Shown here piece by piece: positions 8,455 to 16,808 of a DNA stretch of 64,000 nt. Numbering within the stretch: the first letter of the stretch is position 1; every line of letters begins with the position of its first letter. The DNA comes from Bacteroidetes Order II. bacterium (GTDB lineage Bacteria > Bacteroidota > Rhodothermia > Rhodothermales > UBA2364). The position numbers were made by a program, and so were the translations under genes. The notes under the pieces were generated by a model. The model saw nothing but the letters and a program-made list of their open reading frames with translations, was not told where the DNA came from and searched no databases. Location: positions 100,399-164,398 of the forward strand of contig JAEUSQ010000053.1 of NCBI GenBank assembly GCA_016788705.1, in the 5' to 3' direction.

Positions 8455-11106
8455 ATGCTACGTTTTGCCATATTAGTCTTGTTGGTAACACACACTCAAG
8501 GGGTTTCGTATGCAAACCTGCTTTGGGCAAAGACATTCAACGCCCCATCAACCGATTCTACGTCTGTCTTCACCGATTCATCCAGCGTATTCCGGGTTTC
8601 CCTATTCCGAAAACGGGCTTCTGATGCCCCCTTTGACTTAATCACTCTTTTTATCCAGAACAAAAGTACCCAATCTGTTTCTTTAAAAAACGGGGAGATA
8701 CGTTTCCGAACCCAAAAACCTACATGGGTTGATTCCAGCAAATTTGAAACGGTTACACCGGGATATATTGTATTGCAAAGCCATCAAACCGATCATCCAG
8801 ATAGTACCAAACGTTTTTTGCATCACTTATCCCTCCATTTTTTAGACGCCCCACTACATGGCGAACACTTGGAGCCGGGTAAAAAAATCTATATTGTGGT
8901 CAAGACCGACACCACCGAATCGTCCTCTAACATATGGCAAAGTATACGTCTAATAACGCCCTCTGTCATATGGACTTCCGGAAAGGCCCTCTTAAAAATC
9001 AAAACACCTCCTATTCCGGATCCGATAGTCTCCACTACCCCGACTTATATTCGGTTATCAGGCCCTGATCTGGAATTCAGGTTCGAGGTAAAATGGGATT
9101 CCCTCCACGTCATTGAACCATTACCATTGGGGGTTTTTCAAATATCCAACGAAACCATCCAAAAGCCCGGCGTCTTTAAGCTTCCAGCAATACCACCATT
9201 TGACCTTGAATTTACGGAAACACACCTTGACTCCACTGTTAATGTGGCTTGGGGAGCGCTCATCCGTTGGGCGAAGGTAATTTTCAGAACTCCTCCGCCT
9301 CCACTACCCCAACTTCCACCGCCCGTGATTCATTTGCAGAAAAACGGATTCTTTTGGGAGAACGTTCTTCCTTGGGATAACATGATAGAAATTACAGAGC
9401 TATTGGCAGATTCCGTGTATCATTTCTCCAGTACCGACCCTGGATACAACCATCAGATTGCCCGCTTAACGCATCCAGAAAAAACAGTTAAACCTATATT
9501 CCAAAAAGTGCAGGAAGTTTTTTTGACGTATGAATTAATCCCCTTTATCCCGGAAAATCCTTCCACCTTATTGTTAGATGTTGCTGGTCTCCCAAAGCGT
9601 AAACGGAGCGCAATTCAATTATCCAATGGCCTCCATATATACTCGGATTCCTTGTCCAATGGCCCCATTCGTTGGGAAAACCTTCGCCCCGGTCAATACG
9701 AAGTTAAGATAGAGCCTATTATTTACCCTCCATTCACTTTTCAAACTTTTTCGTTCCCCCAAACCCCCGCCCTTTATCCAAGCACGCCCTCCACGCCAAT
9801 CCCCATCAGGTTCGAGATCTCAGACTCAAACTTAGGAAGATTTGCCCCTTTTACAGATGCCTCTTTATGGCCGCTACCCGATTTTAATGCGTTACTTCCC
9901 ACAATAAACGTCCGGAGATACGTTATGGGATTTATCGTAAACGACCAAACAGGAGTACCCTGTATGCCCAAATGGGGCGGTTACACTTCTTATAGTACCA
10001 CTTTAGCCCAACAAGAACGGGGAGATGGCCCTGTACATTTAAAAGAAATGTTAAGCACCTTTCGAAAGAATGGCGGTCATGCAGCCTTATCCCTTGGAGG
10101 CGCAAATGGTACACCTATCGAAGCTACGTGCCCCGACGCTGCATCCCTTTTTCGGGTCTTGGATGAAATACTTACGGCATATGAAACCAATGAGCTTGAT
10201 TTTGACATAGAAGGAAAGTGGGTCAACGATAGGACTTCCATTGAAAAACGCATACAAGCCACACAACAATTACAGGACAAAAGGCCCTTGCTTAAATTGT
10301 GGCTCACCTTACCCGTTCTGCCTTCGGGGCTTACCGAAGCAGGATTTTCGGTCGTAAAATCATTCGTGGATGCTGGTGTTCGTTTGACCGGGATCAACCT
10401 AATGACCATGAATTACGGAATAGAGGCTGCTCCCGACCCCGATAAGTTGGGGGATTATGCCATCCAGGCGTTGGATAGTACATTTTTACAGTTAAAATCC
10501 ATTTTTAATGATGTAGAAAAGCCTCTTTCCGATCAACAACTATGGCATTTACTTGGCGTTACCCCTATGCTGGGCATCAATGATGTTGTACGAGAAGTAT
10601 TTACAACGGCTCATGCAGAAACGTTACGAGATTTCGCCATAAAAAAACGCCTTGGCTTGGTTTCGATGTGGTCTTCGCAACGAGATTTTCCTTGTCAAAG
10701 CGATCCTGACACGCAAGTTTCGCTGAGATGCTCCGGTACTATTCAGAAAGACTTTGATTTTTCTCAGATTTTTTTGGTCTTTAGAAGTGATGAGCAGAAT
10801 ATTCCGATTCCAGCAACCCCCATTGACCGAGATGAAACACCTGAGCGCCCAATTAAAATGCACCATTTCCCAAATCCATTCAATGAATCTGCACAAATTG
10901 AACTTGAATTGCCTACGTCTCAGCATATTCGATTAGCCGTTTTTGATGTTTTGGGGCGAGAACGCCGCATCTTGGCAGAGGGTATCTTTGAAAAAGGCCT
11001 CCAACGGTTTACATTGAAGGCCAGAGACCTCGCCAGTGGCTATTATTTTCTACGTTTGGAAACAGCAACCCAGATGGTGCGTCGTCCAATGCTACTCCTT
11101 CGCTGA
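8455..11106 (+). CDS. Secreted GH18-like (chitinase-fold) protein with type IX sorting tail
   Basis: 883 residues. A signal peptide is at residues 1-20. Residues ~30-470 are beta-rich, proline-rich segments without a family I recognise. Residues ~480-780 resemble a glycoside hydrolase family 18 barrel: a first strand near GFIVND, SLGGANG in the SxGG position, and LDFDIEG, where D582, D584 and E586 fit the catalytic DxxDxDxE motif. A later strand has MTMNYG, and LGLVSMWSSQRD near the end is where GH18 places its Trp. The last ~80 residues (FPNPFNESAQIELELP ... ASGYYFLRLETA) are a type A type IX secretion sorting domain, so it is probably exported and surface-attached or released. Likely acts on chitin or another GlcNAc polymer; the exact substrate is inferred. 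Its last 15 bases overlap the convergent gene. Confidence 0.85.
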   Translation: MLRFAILVLLVTHTQGVSYANLLWAKTFNAPSTDSTSVFTDSSSVFRVSLFRKRASDAPFDLITLFIQNKSTQSVSLKNGEIRFRTQKPTWVDSSKFETVTPGYIVLQSHQTDHPDSTKRFLHHLSLHFLDAPLHGEHLEPGKKIYIVVKTDTTESSSNIWQSIRLITPSVIWTSGKALLKIKTPPIPDPIVSTTPTYIRLSGPDLEFRFEVKWDSLHVIEPLPLGVFQISNETIQKPGVFKLPAIPPFDLEFTETHLDSTVNVAWGALIRWAKVIFRTPPPPLPQLPPPVIHLQKNGFFWENVLPWDNMIEITELLADSVYHFSSTDPGYNHQIARLTHPEKTVKPIFQKVQEVFLTYELIPFIPENPSTLLLDVAGLPKRKRSAIQLSNGLHIYSDSLSNGPIRWENLRPGQYEVKIEPIIYPPFTFQTFSFPQTPALYPSTPSTPIPIRFEISDSNLGRFAPFTDASLWPLPDFNALLPTINVRRYVMGFIVNDQTGVPCMPKWGGYTSYSTTLAQQERGDGPVHLKEMLSTFRKNGGHAALSLGGANGTPIEATCPDAASLFRVLDEILTAYETNELDFDIEGKWVNDRTSIEKRIQATQQLQDKRPLLKLWLTLPVLPSGLTEAGFSVVKSFVDAGVRLTGINLMTMNYGIEAAPDPDKLGDYAIQALDSTFLQLKSIFNDVEKPLSDQQLWHLLGVTPMLGINDVVREVFTTAHAETLRDFAIKKRLGLVSMWSSQRDFPCQSDPDTQVSLRCSGTIQKDFDFSQIFLVFRSDEQNIPIPATPIDRDETPERPIKMHHFPNPFNESAQIELELPTSQHIRLAVFDVLGRERRILAEGIFEKGLQRFTLKARDLASGYYFLRLETATQMVRRPMLLLR

Positions 11107-13035
11107 TTTTCGCTTTTTGCCACTCTCAGCAAAAATTTGTTCCATCAAACCAGAAGCTATTTTCATAAAGTCGTTTTCTGTAACGATCCCCACCAGCATT
11201 TCATCACGGACAACAGGTAATGCCGAAAAGCCTCTTTGCTGCATGATCGAAATGGCCTCTACGGTTGACGTTTCTGGAGAAATGTAAACGGGATTGGGTG
11301 TCATGACCTGCTTGACAGGTATGGGGGCATATATATCCCGATCAGGATTCCCCACCACGTATTTCAGCAGTGAACGTTGCGAAACCATTCCCACCAATTT
11401 ATGCTCATTGTCTTCAACAAGAATATAGCGGATCTTTCGCCAGACCATCAGCGAGGCCACCAAATCAATCAGTTCCTCCTCATTCACCGTAATCAGGTCT
11501 GTGGTCATGTATTGTTCCACACGGGCGAAATTGGCTTTGGATTTGCGCACAGAATCTGGATTTGCAAGGGGCCACGTATGCACAGGTTGATTGTCTTTTT
11601 GGTTTTCGAGAGTTGAGGCCACCAAAGCATTCATTTTCTCGGCCCGGGTGGCTTTTTCCATGTGATTAAAGGACGAAACCAACCATTGGGCCCCGGTTTG
11701 TTTTGACGCCACCCTTTCAGATAAAATGCCCATGTATCGGTCAATGTCTTCCGAAACAATATTGGCCGATTTCAAGCCTTGGGTGGCAAGAGGAATCAAT
11801 TCATTCGAAATCAACTCTGCCGCTGGTAATCGTTTTCCATTAAGCCAGATTAATTCGCACCCTAAACCATACCGGGCGGCATTCATAAAATTCCCCCGTG
11901 CATCGTCGAAGCGCATCACCTTTCGGACATCTGGATAAGCGTCTGCCATGCCATTAATGAGACCAAACCAGAAAGCGGCATTGGCCATCTCGTCCACGGG
12001 TGTTGGACCAGAAGGGATAACACGGTTTTCGATCCGCAGGTGGGCTTTACCGCCACCAACACCATAACAAGCCCGGTTCCAACGATAAACCGTTCCATAA
12101 TGTAATTGTAGCGCACGTAGTTTGGGAACCTCCCCTTTTTCAATCGCTTCCCACGGATCCGGAATATTGTCATCAGCCATAATGACGCGAAAGCGTGCAA
12201 TGTCTTCCTTATAAATTTCCAACACCGACTCATTTACCCAAGCATTTCCAAAATGAACCCTTGGACTCATTTCCCTCAAATATTGGTGGCTACTTCGCGT
12301 ATCAATAGATTGCTGAAACAAAGCAATACGGGTTTCGCGCCAAAGTCTTTTCCCAAAGAGAATCGGCGAAAAGCAGGAGACCGCCATTACGGGCGCTGTG
12401 ACGGCCTGCGAGATATTATACATCTTGGCAAACTCTTCTGGCCCAACCTGAAAATGGCATTGGAAGCTGGTATTGCAACCTTCGAGCATGACCGAGTCGT
12501 GTTTCAGTAGAAGTTCATCTTCCCCTCGTATCTGAAATTCAAACAATTCTCCGCCACGCAACCGATTAATGCTCTCATTTAAGGCATAATACCGAGGATT
12601 AGGGGTCAGATTGTCTAAGGAAAGATCTGCGAGTGTTATCGTCGGAAGAATACCAATGAGCAGCGGATGCGCATGAAAGGGTTTAAGAGTATTCCTCCCC
12701 AACGTCAAGAGCCTTTGTATTTGGTCTTCCATTTGGCTCAAAGATTTGCCCTCGAACGGCAGCGGATCGCAATTAAACTCCAGATTAAATTTCGTCAGTT
12801 CGCTGGTGTAATGATCGTCTTGAATTTTCTCCAGTGCTTCCACCCCAATCATGGCCGGATGCCAATGTTCGTCAATCAGAAACATTTCCTGCTCTGCGCC
12901 TATTCTGCGTTTGCCTGTCTCTATAAGGTTGTTTTCCAGCATGTACTCCAAAGCACGGACATCCCGTAAAATAGCTGCTGTAAAACGCCTAAGTTGTTCT
13001 TCATCTAAGTAACGATTGATATTGTGGTCGCCCAT
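11092..13035 (-). CDS. Glutamate-cysteine ligase (GCS2)-like protein with C-terminal CBS pair
   Basis: 647 residues, no signal peptide. Residues ~30-440 match the GCS2-type carboxylate-amine ligase family: GAEQEMFLID near the start supplies acidic ATP/metal ligands, followed by the LEFNCDPLPF segment, the CNTSFQCHFQV region, SPRVHFGNAWV and HLRIENRVIPSGPTPVDEMANAAFW. Residues ~505-630 are two CBS motifs (YMTTDLITVNEEELIDLVASLM... and VMTPNPVYISPETSTVEAISIMQ...), which usually bind adenosine nucleotides. The enzyme probably ligates an amino compound to a glutamate-like carboxylate with ATP, with adenylate control through the CBS pair; the actual substrates are unknown. It is convergent with, and overlaps by 15 bases, the GH18-like gene. 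Confidence 0.85.
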   Translation of the reverse strand: MGDHNINRYLDEEQLRRFTAAILRDVRALEYMLENNLIETGKRRIGAEQEMFLIDEHWHPAMIGVEALEKIQDDHYTSELTKFNLEFNCDPLPFEGKSLSQMEDQIQRLLTLGRNTLKPFHAHPLLIGILPTITLADLSLDNLTPNPRYYALNESINRLRGGELFEFQIRGEDELLLKHDSVMLEGCNTSFQCHFQVGPEEFAKMYNISQAVTAPVMAVSCFSPILFGKRLWRETRIALFQQSIDTRSSHQYLREMSPRVHFGNAWVNESVLEIYKEDIARFRVIMADDNIPDPWEAIEKGEVPKLRALQLHYGTVYRWNRACYGVGGGKAHLRIENRVIPSGPTPVDEMANAAFWFGLINGMADAYPDVRKVMRFDDARGNFMNAARYGLGCELIWLNGKRLPAAELISNELIPLATQGLKSANIVSEDIDRYMGILSERVASKQTGAQWLVSSFNHMEKATRAEKMNALVASTLENQKDNQPVHTWPLANPDSVRKSKANFARVEQYMTTDLITVNEEELIDLVASLMVWRKIRYILVEDNEHKLVGMVSQRSLLKYVVGNPDRDIYAPIPVKQVMTPNPVYISPETSTVEAISIMQQRGFSALPVVRDEMLVGIVTENDFMKIASGLMEQIFAESGKKRKSAKE

Positions 13036-13219
13036 TGTTTGAATTGTTTTGATTGGGGGTTAGGTGTTTAATATCTTGAATTATCTTGAAGAGTGCAAAC
13101 CTTAAAGGCAAGAAAATTGTACGTTCGTGCGTTTAATACAGAAGTTAATCCTTTATCGTATCTTTTGAAGCCGAAAGGCTGTCCTCATTCATCATGATCG
13201 CGTCATAAAACCCAATGCT

Positions 13220-14605
13220 ATGCGTGCCACATTTTTTATTCTATGGCTCACCTTCGCTTTTCCATTGTGGGCGCAAGAACCCAAGACCGCCCAGCCAGAA
13301 CAACCCTCCAATCAAGCCACCTTGTGGATGATCGAGGGGATGACACGGGCTTTTCAGCGGGATTATGTGGAAGCCATTGCCGCATACGAGAAGGCATTGG
13401 TTGCTGCACCTGCACAAGCCGCCATATTATTTGCATTGGCCGAAGCACATTATGAAAATGGCAATCCTCAAAGTGCCTTATTCTTTGCACAACAGGCCGT
13501 CCAAAACAAACCGGAAAACCGTGAATATTTAGGATTTCTGGCCCAGATTACCGATCGCCAAGGGGATACGGCACGTGCAACACAACTTTGGCAACAATTT
13601 GCCAATGACCACCCCACCGATCTCCAAAGCCTGCTTTTGCTTTCTTCGTTTCAGCTCAAATCTGGCAATACCAGAGGCGCCATCGAAACGTTTAAACGAT
13701 TAAAAGCATTGCGGCCAGACAATCTATTATACACACTGACTCTGGCTGATCTTTATGAACGAACAAGTAACTTTCAAGATGTATCAGAGCTTTTACAACC
13801 AGTCGTCTTTATGGACCCTTATGATAAAAGTTCCTTACGGAAATTAATTACCGCATATGAGCGGCTTCAGCGTAAATCGGACATGGTCTCGGTTCTTCAA
13901 GACGTGGTTGCACAAGACCCCTATGATGTGGCTTCAAGGTTAAAATTAAAGGAATTGGTCGGGACTTCGGGCACAGACAACCGGGCTTCAGCCGAGGTCC
14001 AGGTCGCTCCTTTAGGCAATGCTTGGACGTTGGAACATGCAAAAGCATTTTTTGCACAGATCCACACCGATCCTACAGCCCTTTCTCAGGCGGAACAAGC
14101 CCTTAAAGGGGTTACCAGCGAACAACCCAATCTTGCTGAAGCATGGATTTTGCTTGGGAAAGTTCGTTTTCAACAAGCCCGATATGAAGAAGCAGCCCAG
14201 ATATTGGGAATGTGGCTGAGTAAATACCCAAGAGATTTAGAGGGATGGGCCCTTGCCATACAATCATCCACCTTGGCGGGGGATACCAATAAGGCCCTTA
14301 GATTGGCACAAGAAGCGGGGTTTTTATTCCCTGGACAGCCTCGTTTGCTCCATTCACAAGCAGAAGCATATATCGCCTCTGCAAAATTCCGTGAAGCACA
14401 AAACATTTTAACCGAAGCAGCTGCCATCATCAAATCTGATTTTGGGGATGCCGTCTCCCTTCAGATCGCCCAGTTGGATAAAGAAGGAGAACTCCTTAAA
14501 AAACAAGGCAACCTCCTCGAAGCGCGTAAGCGATGGCAAGCAGCCTTGATCTTAGATCCTAATCAAGCCACCATCCGTGCCAAACTGGAATTTCAAAATC
14601 AATAA
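13220..14605 (+). CDS. Exported tetratricopeptide-repeat protein
   Basis: 461 residues with a signal peptide (FFILWLTFAFPLWAQ). Nearly the whole mature protein is TPR helix pairs, for example AIAAYEKALVAAPAQAAILFALAEAHYENG, SALFFAQQAVQNKPENREYLGFLA and LLSSFQLKSGNTRGAIETFKRLKAL, about 9-11 repeats in two blocks separated by a linker near residue 250. It should be a periplasmic scaffold. It is the first gene of a rightward operon with a DUF4292 lipoprotein (10-base gap to the chosen start) and an EnvC-like protein, an arrangement I know from other Bacteroidota, where it points to a cell-envelope role. The exact role is not established. Confidence 0.88.
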   Translation: MRATFFILWLTFAFPLWAQEPKTAQPEQPSNQATLWMIEGMTRAFQRDYVEAIAAYEKALVAAPAQAAILFALAEAHYENGNPQSALFFAQQAVQNKPENREYLGFLAQITDRQGDTARATQLWQQFANDHPTDLQSLLLLSSFQLKSGNTRGAIETFKRLKALRPDNLLYTLTLADLYERTSNFQDVSELLQPVVFMDPYDKSSLRKLITAYERLQRKSDMVSVLQDVVAQDPYDVASRLKLKELVGTSGTDNRASAEVQVAPLGNAWTLEHAKAFFAQIHTDPTALSQAEQALKGVTSEQPNLAEAWILLGKVRFQQARYEEAAQILGMWLSKYPRDLEGWALAIQSSTLAGDTNKALRLAQEAGFLFPGQPRLLHSQAEAYIASAKFREAQNILTEAAAIIKSDFGDAVSLQIAQLDKEGELLKKQGNLLEARKRWQAALILDPNQATIRAKLEFQNQ

Positions 14606-14615
14606 GGATATTCCC

Positions 14616-15545
14616 ATGAACACCTATACATTTTTTTCATCCTCCTTTGGCCCGTTTCGTTGGACCCCCTTTCTGGCTTTTATCCTACTCACCGGATGCA
14701 AAAGCGCAAAACCTTGTATAGAGCCTGTTTATGGCGCAGGAACACAAAGTACATGGGTGAAACCTTCGGAACCCAAGCCTCCTATTGAAAACGTAGCCAT
14801 TGTAGATCCTCCCGTCACCCCGCCCCTACCCGTTGGACCTGCTACCCCGCCGCCACAAAAATCAGCCGAGGCACAATTGGCAGAGGAAACCATTGCCCGA
14901 ATGGAAATGGCACGCCCCAAACTAAACCGACTTACGGCCACGTCTTCTATGGATATAGATTCACCGGAACTAGAACAAAGCCTGACCGCACACTCGCGCT
15001 ATGAATCTGGAAAAGGACTTTATACCAGTTATCGGGCAACAGCAATAAACTTTGAAGGGGCACGCAGTTTGGTAACACGCGATAGTTTCTTTGTGTATAA
15101 CCGCATTGAAAAGGAACTGACCTATGGCCCCATCTCGCTGGCAAACCGTTTTTTACCTGTTTCTGGAACCATTGAACAAATTATGGCGATTTTGACGGGA
15201 TCGGTCGTTCCAGAAAATGGTTTTTCATGGGAAGCCTTTCAAAGCGGAGGACAAATAGTATTACGCACCACCGATTTACGACAACAATTTACGGTAGATG
15301 CCCGAAGTTATCGTGTGTCAAAAATAGAACTCCGAAACAGTAAGAATGAGCTAACCGAGCAAATACTGTATCATGAACCGACGACATTTGGGACGCTACT
15401 CATACCAAGGAGGGTTGAAATGATACAGCCTTTGGCAAAACGAACGGTTAAGATATACCACCGGAATTTTGACCTAAATCCAGAATCCCTTTCCTTCGAC
15501 TTGAATATAGATCGTAAAAAGGTTAAGTTAATGCCCGTTCGGTAA
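14616..15545 (+). CDS. DUF4292-family lipoprotein
   Basis: 309 residues from the ATG at 14616, preceded by an AAGGA Shine-Dalgarno; a longer in-frame start at 14577 would overlap the TPR gene. The hydrophobic N-terminus ends in the lipobox LLTGC with the modified cysteine at residue 28, so it is a lipoprotein, probably at the outer membrane. A Pro-rich linker (about 50-85) leads into the DUF4292 domain (LTATSSMDIDSPELEQSLTA ... ISLANRFLPVSGTIEQIMAILTG ... VSKIELRN), a beta-rich fold resembling lipoprotein carriers of the LolA/LolB type. Function is unproven; by fold and context a lipid- or envelope-handling role is possible. Confidence 0.88.
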   Translation: MNTYTFFSSSFGPFRWTPFLAFILLTGCKSAKPCIEPVYGAGTQSTWVKPSEPKPPIENVAIVDPPVTPPLPVGPATPPPQKSAEAQLAEETIARMEMARPKLNRLTATSSMDIDSPELEQSLTAHSRYESGKGLYTSYRATAINFEGARSLVTRDSFFVYNRIEKELTYGPISLANRFLPVSGTIEQIMAILTGSVVPENGFSWEAFQSGGQIVLRTTDLRQQFTVDARSYRVSKIELRNSKNELTEQILYHEPTTFGTLLIPRRVEMIQPLAKRTVKIYHRNFDLNPESLSFDLNIDRKKVKLMPVR

Positions 15546-15554
15546 GATGACTCA

Positions 15555-15584
15555 GGTACAGAGGATGTCGTTACTCTCTGTACC
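15555..15584. repeat. Hairpin between the DUF4292 and EnvC-like genes
   Basis: Nine-base perfect inverted repeat GGTACAGAG / CTCTGTACC with a 12-base loop, in the 78-base gap after the DUF4292 stop. It lacks a T-run, so it is more likely an RNA-processing or attenuation element than a terminator; this is inferred. Confidence 0.45.
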
Positions 15585-15623
15585 TTGTAGTTGTAAATGG
15601 TATAGACGTAACCTTAAAGTCAA

Positions 15624-16730
15624 ATGGTTAATTGGTTTCTTTTGCTGCTGCTTGGCTTATCGACCTATAATTTTGGTTCAGAAGTATCCACCATAAGTTT
15701 ATATGCAGCTATTGAACAAGACACCCTGCGCCAAGAATTAGAATCATTGGAAGAAACCATTGAATCCATCCGCGAGAAGGAACGCAGGCAGTGGAAGAAA
15801 CTACAGCAAAAGGATCAAAAACTATATCAACGAGAACAACAGATGACGGAATACGCTGCTCGCCTAACACGCCTGTATGTTCAGCAAGATTCGTTACAAA
15901 ACAGCATCTCCCAACTCCGTCTATTCTTGAAGGAACAATCTCAATTTACCCAAAAACGCGCCATTTACCTTTACAAATACGGTCGTCAACACGAATTACT
16001 CCTGCTGTTTAGTGCCCGTTCCGTTAATGAATTGCTTATCCGCTTATATTATTTTAGACTGATTAAAGAACAAAGAGACAAGCGCATTTCGCAATACATT
16101 CATACCCAAGAAAAATTGGCCAACCAACTCCGCAATTCGACTCTTTTGGTAGAGCGCACCAAGCAACTCTTAAAAGAGGCAGAACGATATCACCAACAAC
16201 TCAATTCGGAAATTGGACAAGCTGCCAAGACGTTAAATACCATTCAATATGAACGTTTAGCAATAGAAAATACTGCAAACATGAAGCGGCTTTATATGGA
16301 AGGGTTGAAACGACAGGTACAAACATTGTCTGTCAATGACCGTAATGCCACCGAAGCGCAAAACCAAAACCTCCCCCCATTTTCGGTTTCAGAAATTCTA
16401 TCAGGCACATCTAAGCCCAAGAGTGATCCTAATGGCGTGGGTATCCTGATCGTTTCTCCACCCGAAACCGTAGTGCGTGCTGCACTTGGTGGCTTGGTAA
16501 AAGAGATTTTTTCTCAGCCCGGATATGGAGAATGTGTCGTTATCGAAACCAATGGATATTCACTGGTTTATGGCAATTTGTCAACCATTACCCTTAGTCC
16601 GGGACAACAAATCCAAAAAGGAAGCCTTATCGGCACATCGGGTAAAGAAAATCAGCCATTAGGAAATGCACTTTTCTTGGCAGTTTTTAAAGGACGACAA
16701 GCTTTGTCCCCGATTGCTTGGCTACAATGA
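15624..16730 (+). CDS. EnvC-like murein hydrolase activator with degenerate M23 domain
   Basis: 368 residues. An N-terminal hydrophobic segment (WFLLLLLGLSTYNFG) is the export signal. Residues ~30-235 are a long charged coiled coil (LESLEETIESIREKERRQWKKL..., KQLLKEAERYHQQLNSEIG). The C-terminal ~100 residues are an M23/LytM domain (VRAALGGLVKEIF ... CVVIETNGYSLVYGNLSTITLSPGQQIQKGSLIGTSG). The zinc ligands of active M23 endopeptidases are missing: the usual HxxxD is absent, YGHL is YGNL, and HxHF is ALFLAVF. This is the EnvC pattern, in which an inactive LytM domain activates cell-division amidases rather than cutting peptidoglycan. It closes the TPR/DUF4292 operon. EnvC function is inferred from architecture. 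Confidence 0.88.
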   Translation: MVNWFLLLLLGLSTYNFGSEVSTISLYAAIEQDTLRQELESLEETIESIREKERRQWKKLQQKDQKLYQREQQMTEYAARLTRLYVQQDSLQNSISQLRLFLKEQSQFTQKRAIYLYKYGRQHELLLLFSARSVNELLIRLYYFRLIKEQRDKRISQYIHTQEKLANQLRNSTLLVERTKQLLKEAERYHQQLNSEIGQAAKTLNTIQYERLAIENTANMKRLYMEGLKRQVQTLSVNDRNATEAQNQNLPPFSVSEILSGTSKPKSDPNGVGILIVSPPETVVRAALGGLVKEIFSQPGYGECVVIETNGYSLVYGNLSTITLSPGQQIQKGSLIGTSGKENQPLGNALFLAVFKGRQALSPIAWLQ

Positions 16731-16808
16731 ATCCCTTTATACGCTTGATTGCCCGATCGAATAAACGTACATTCCTTTTTTCCCCTAAGGAGCAAAAAAT
16801 ATAACCGT

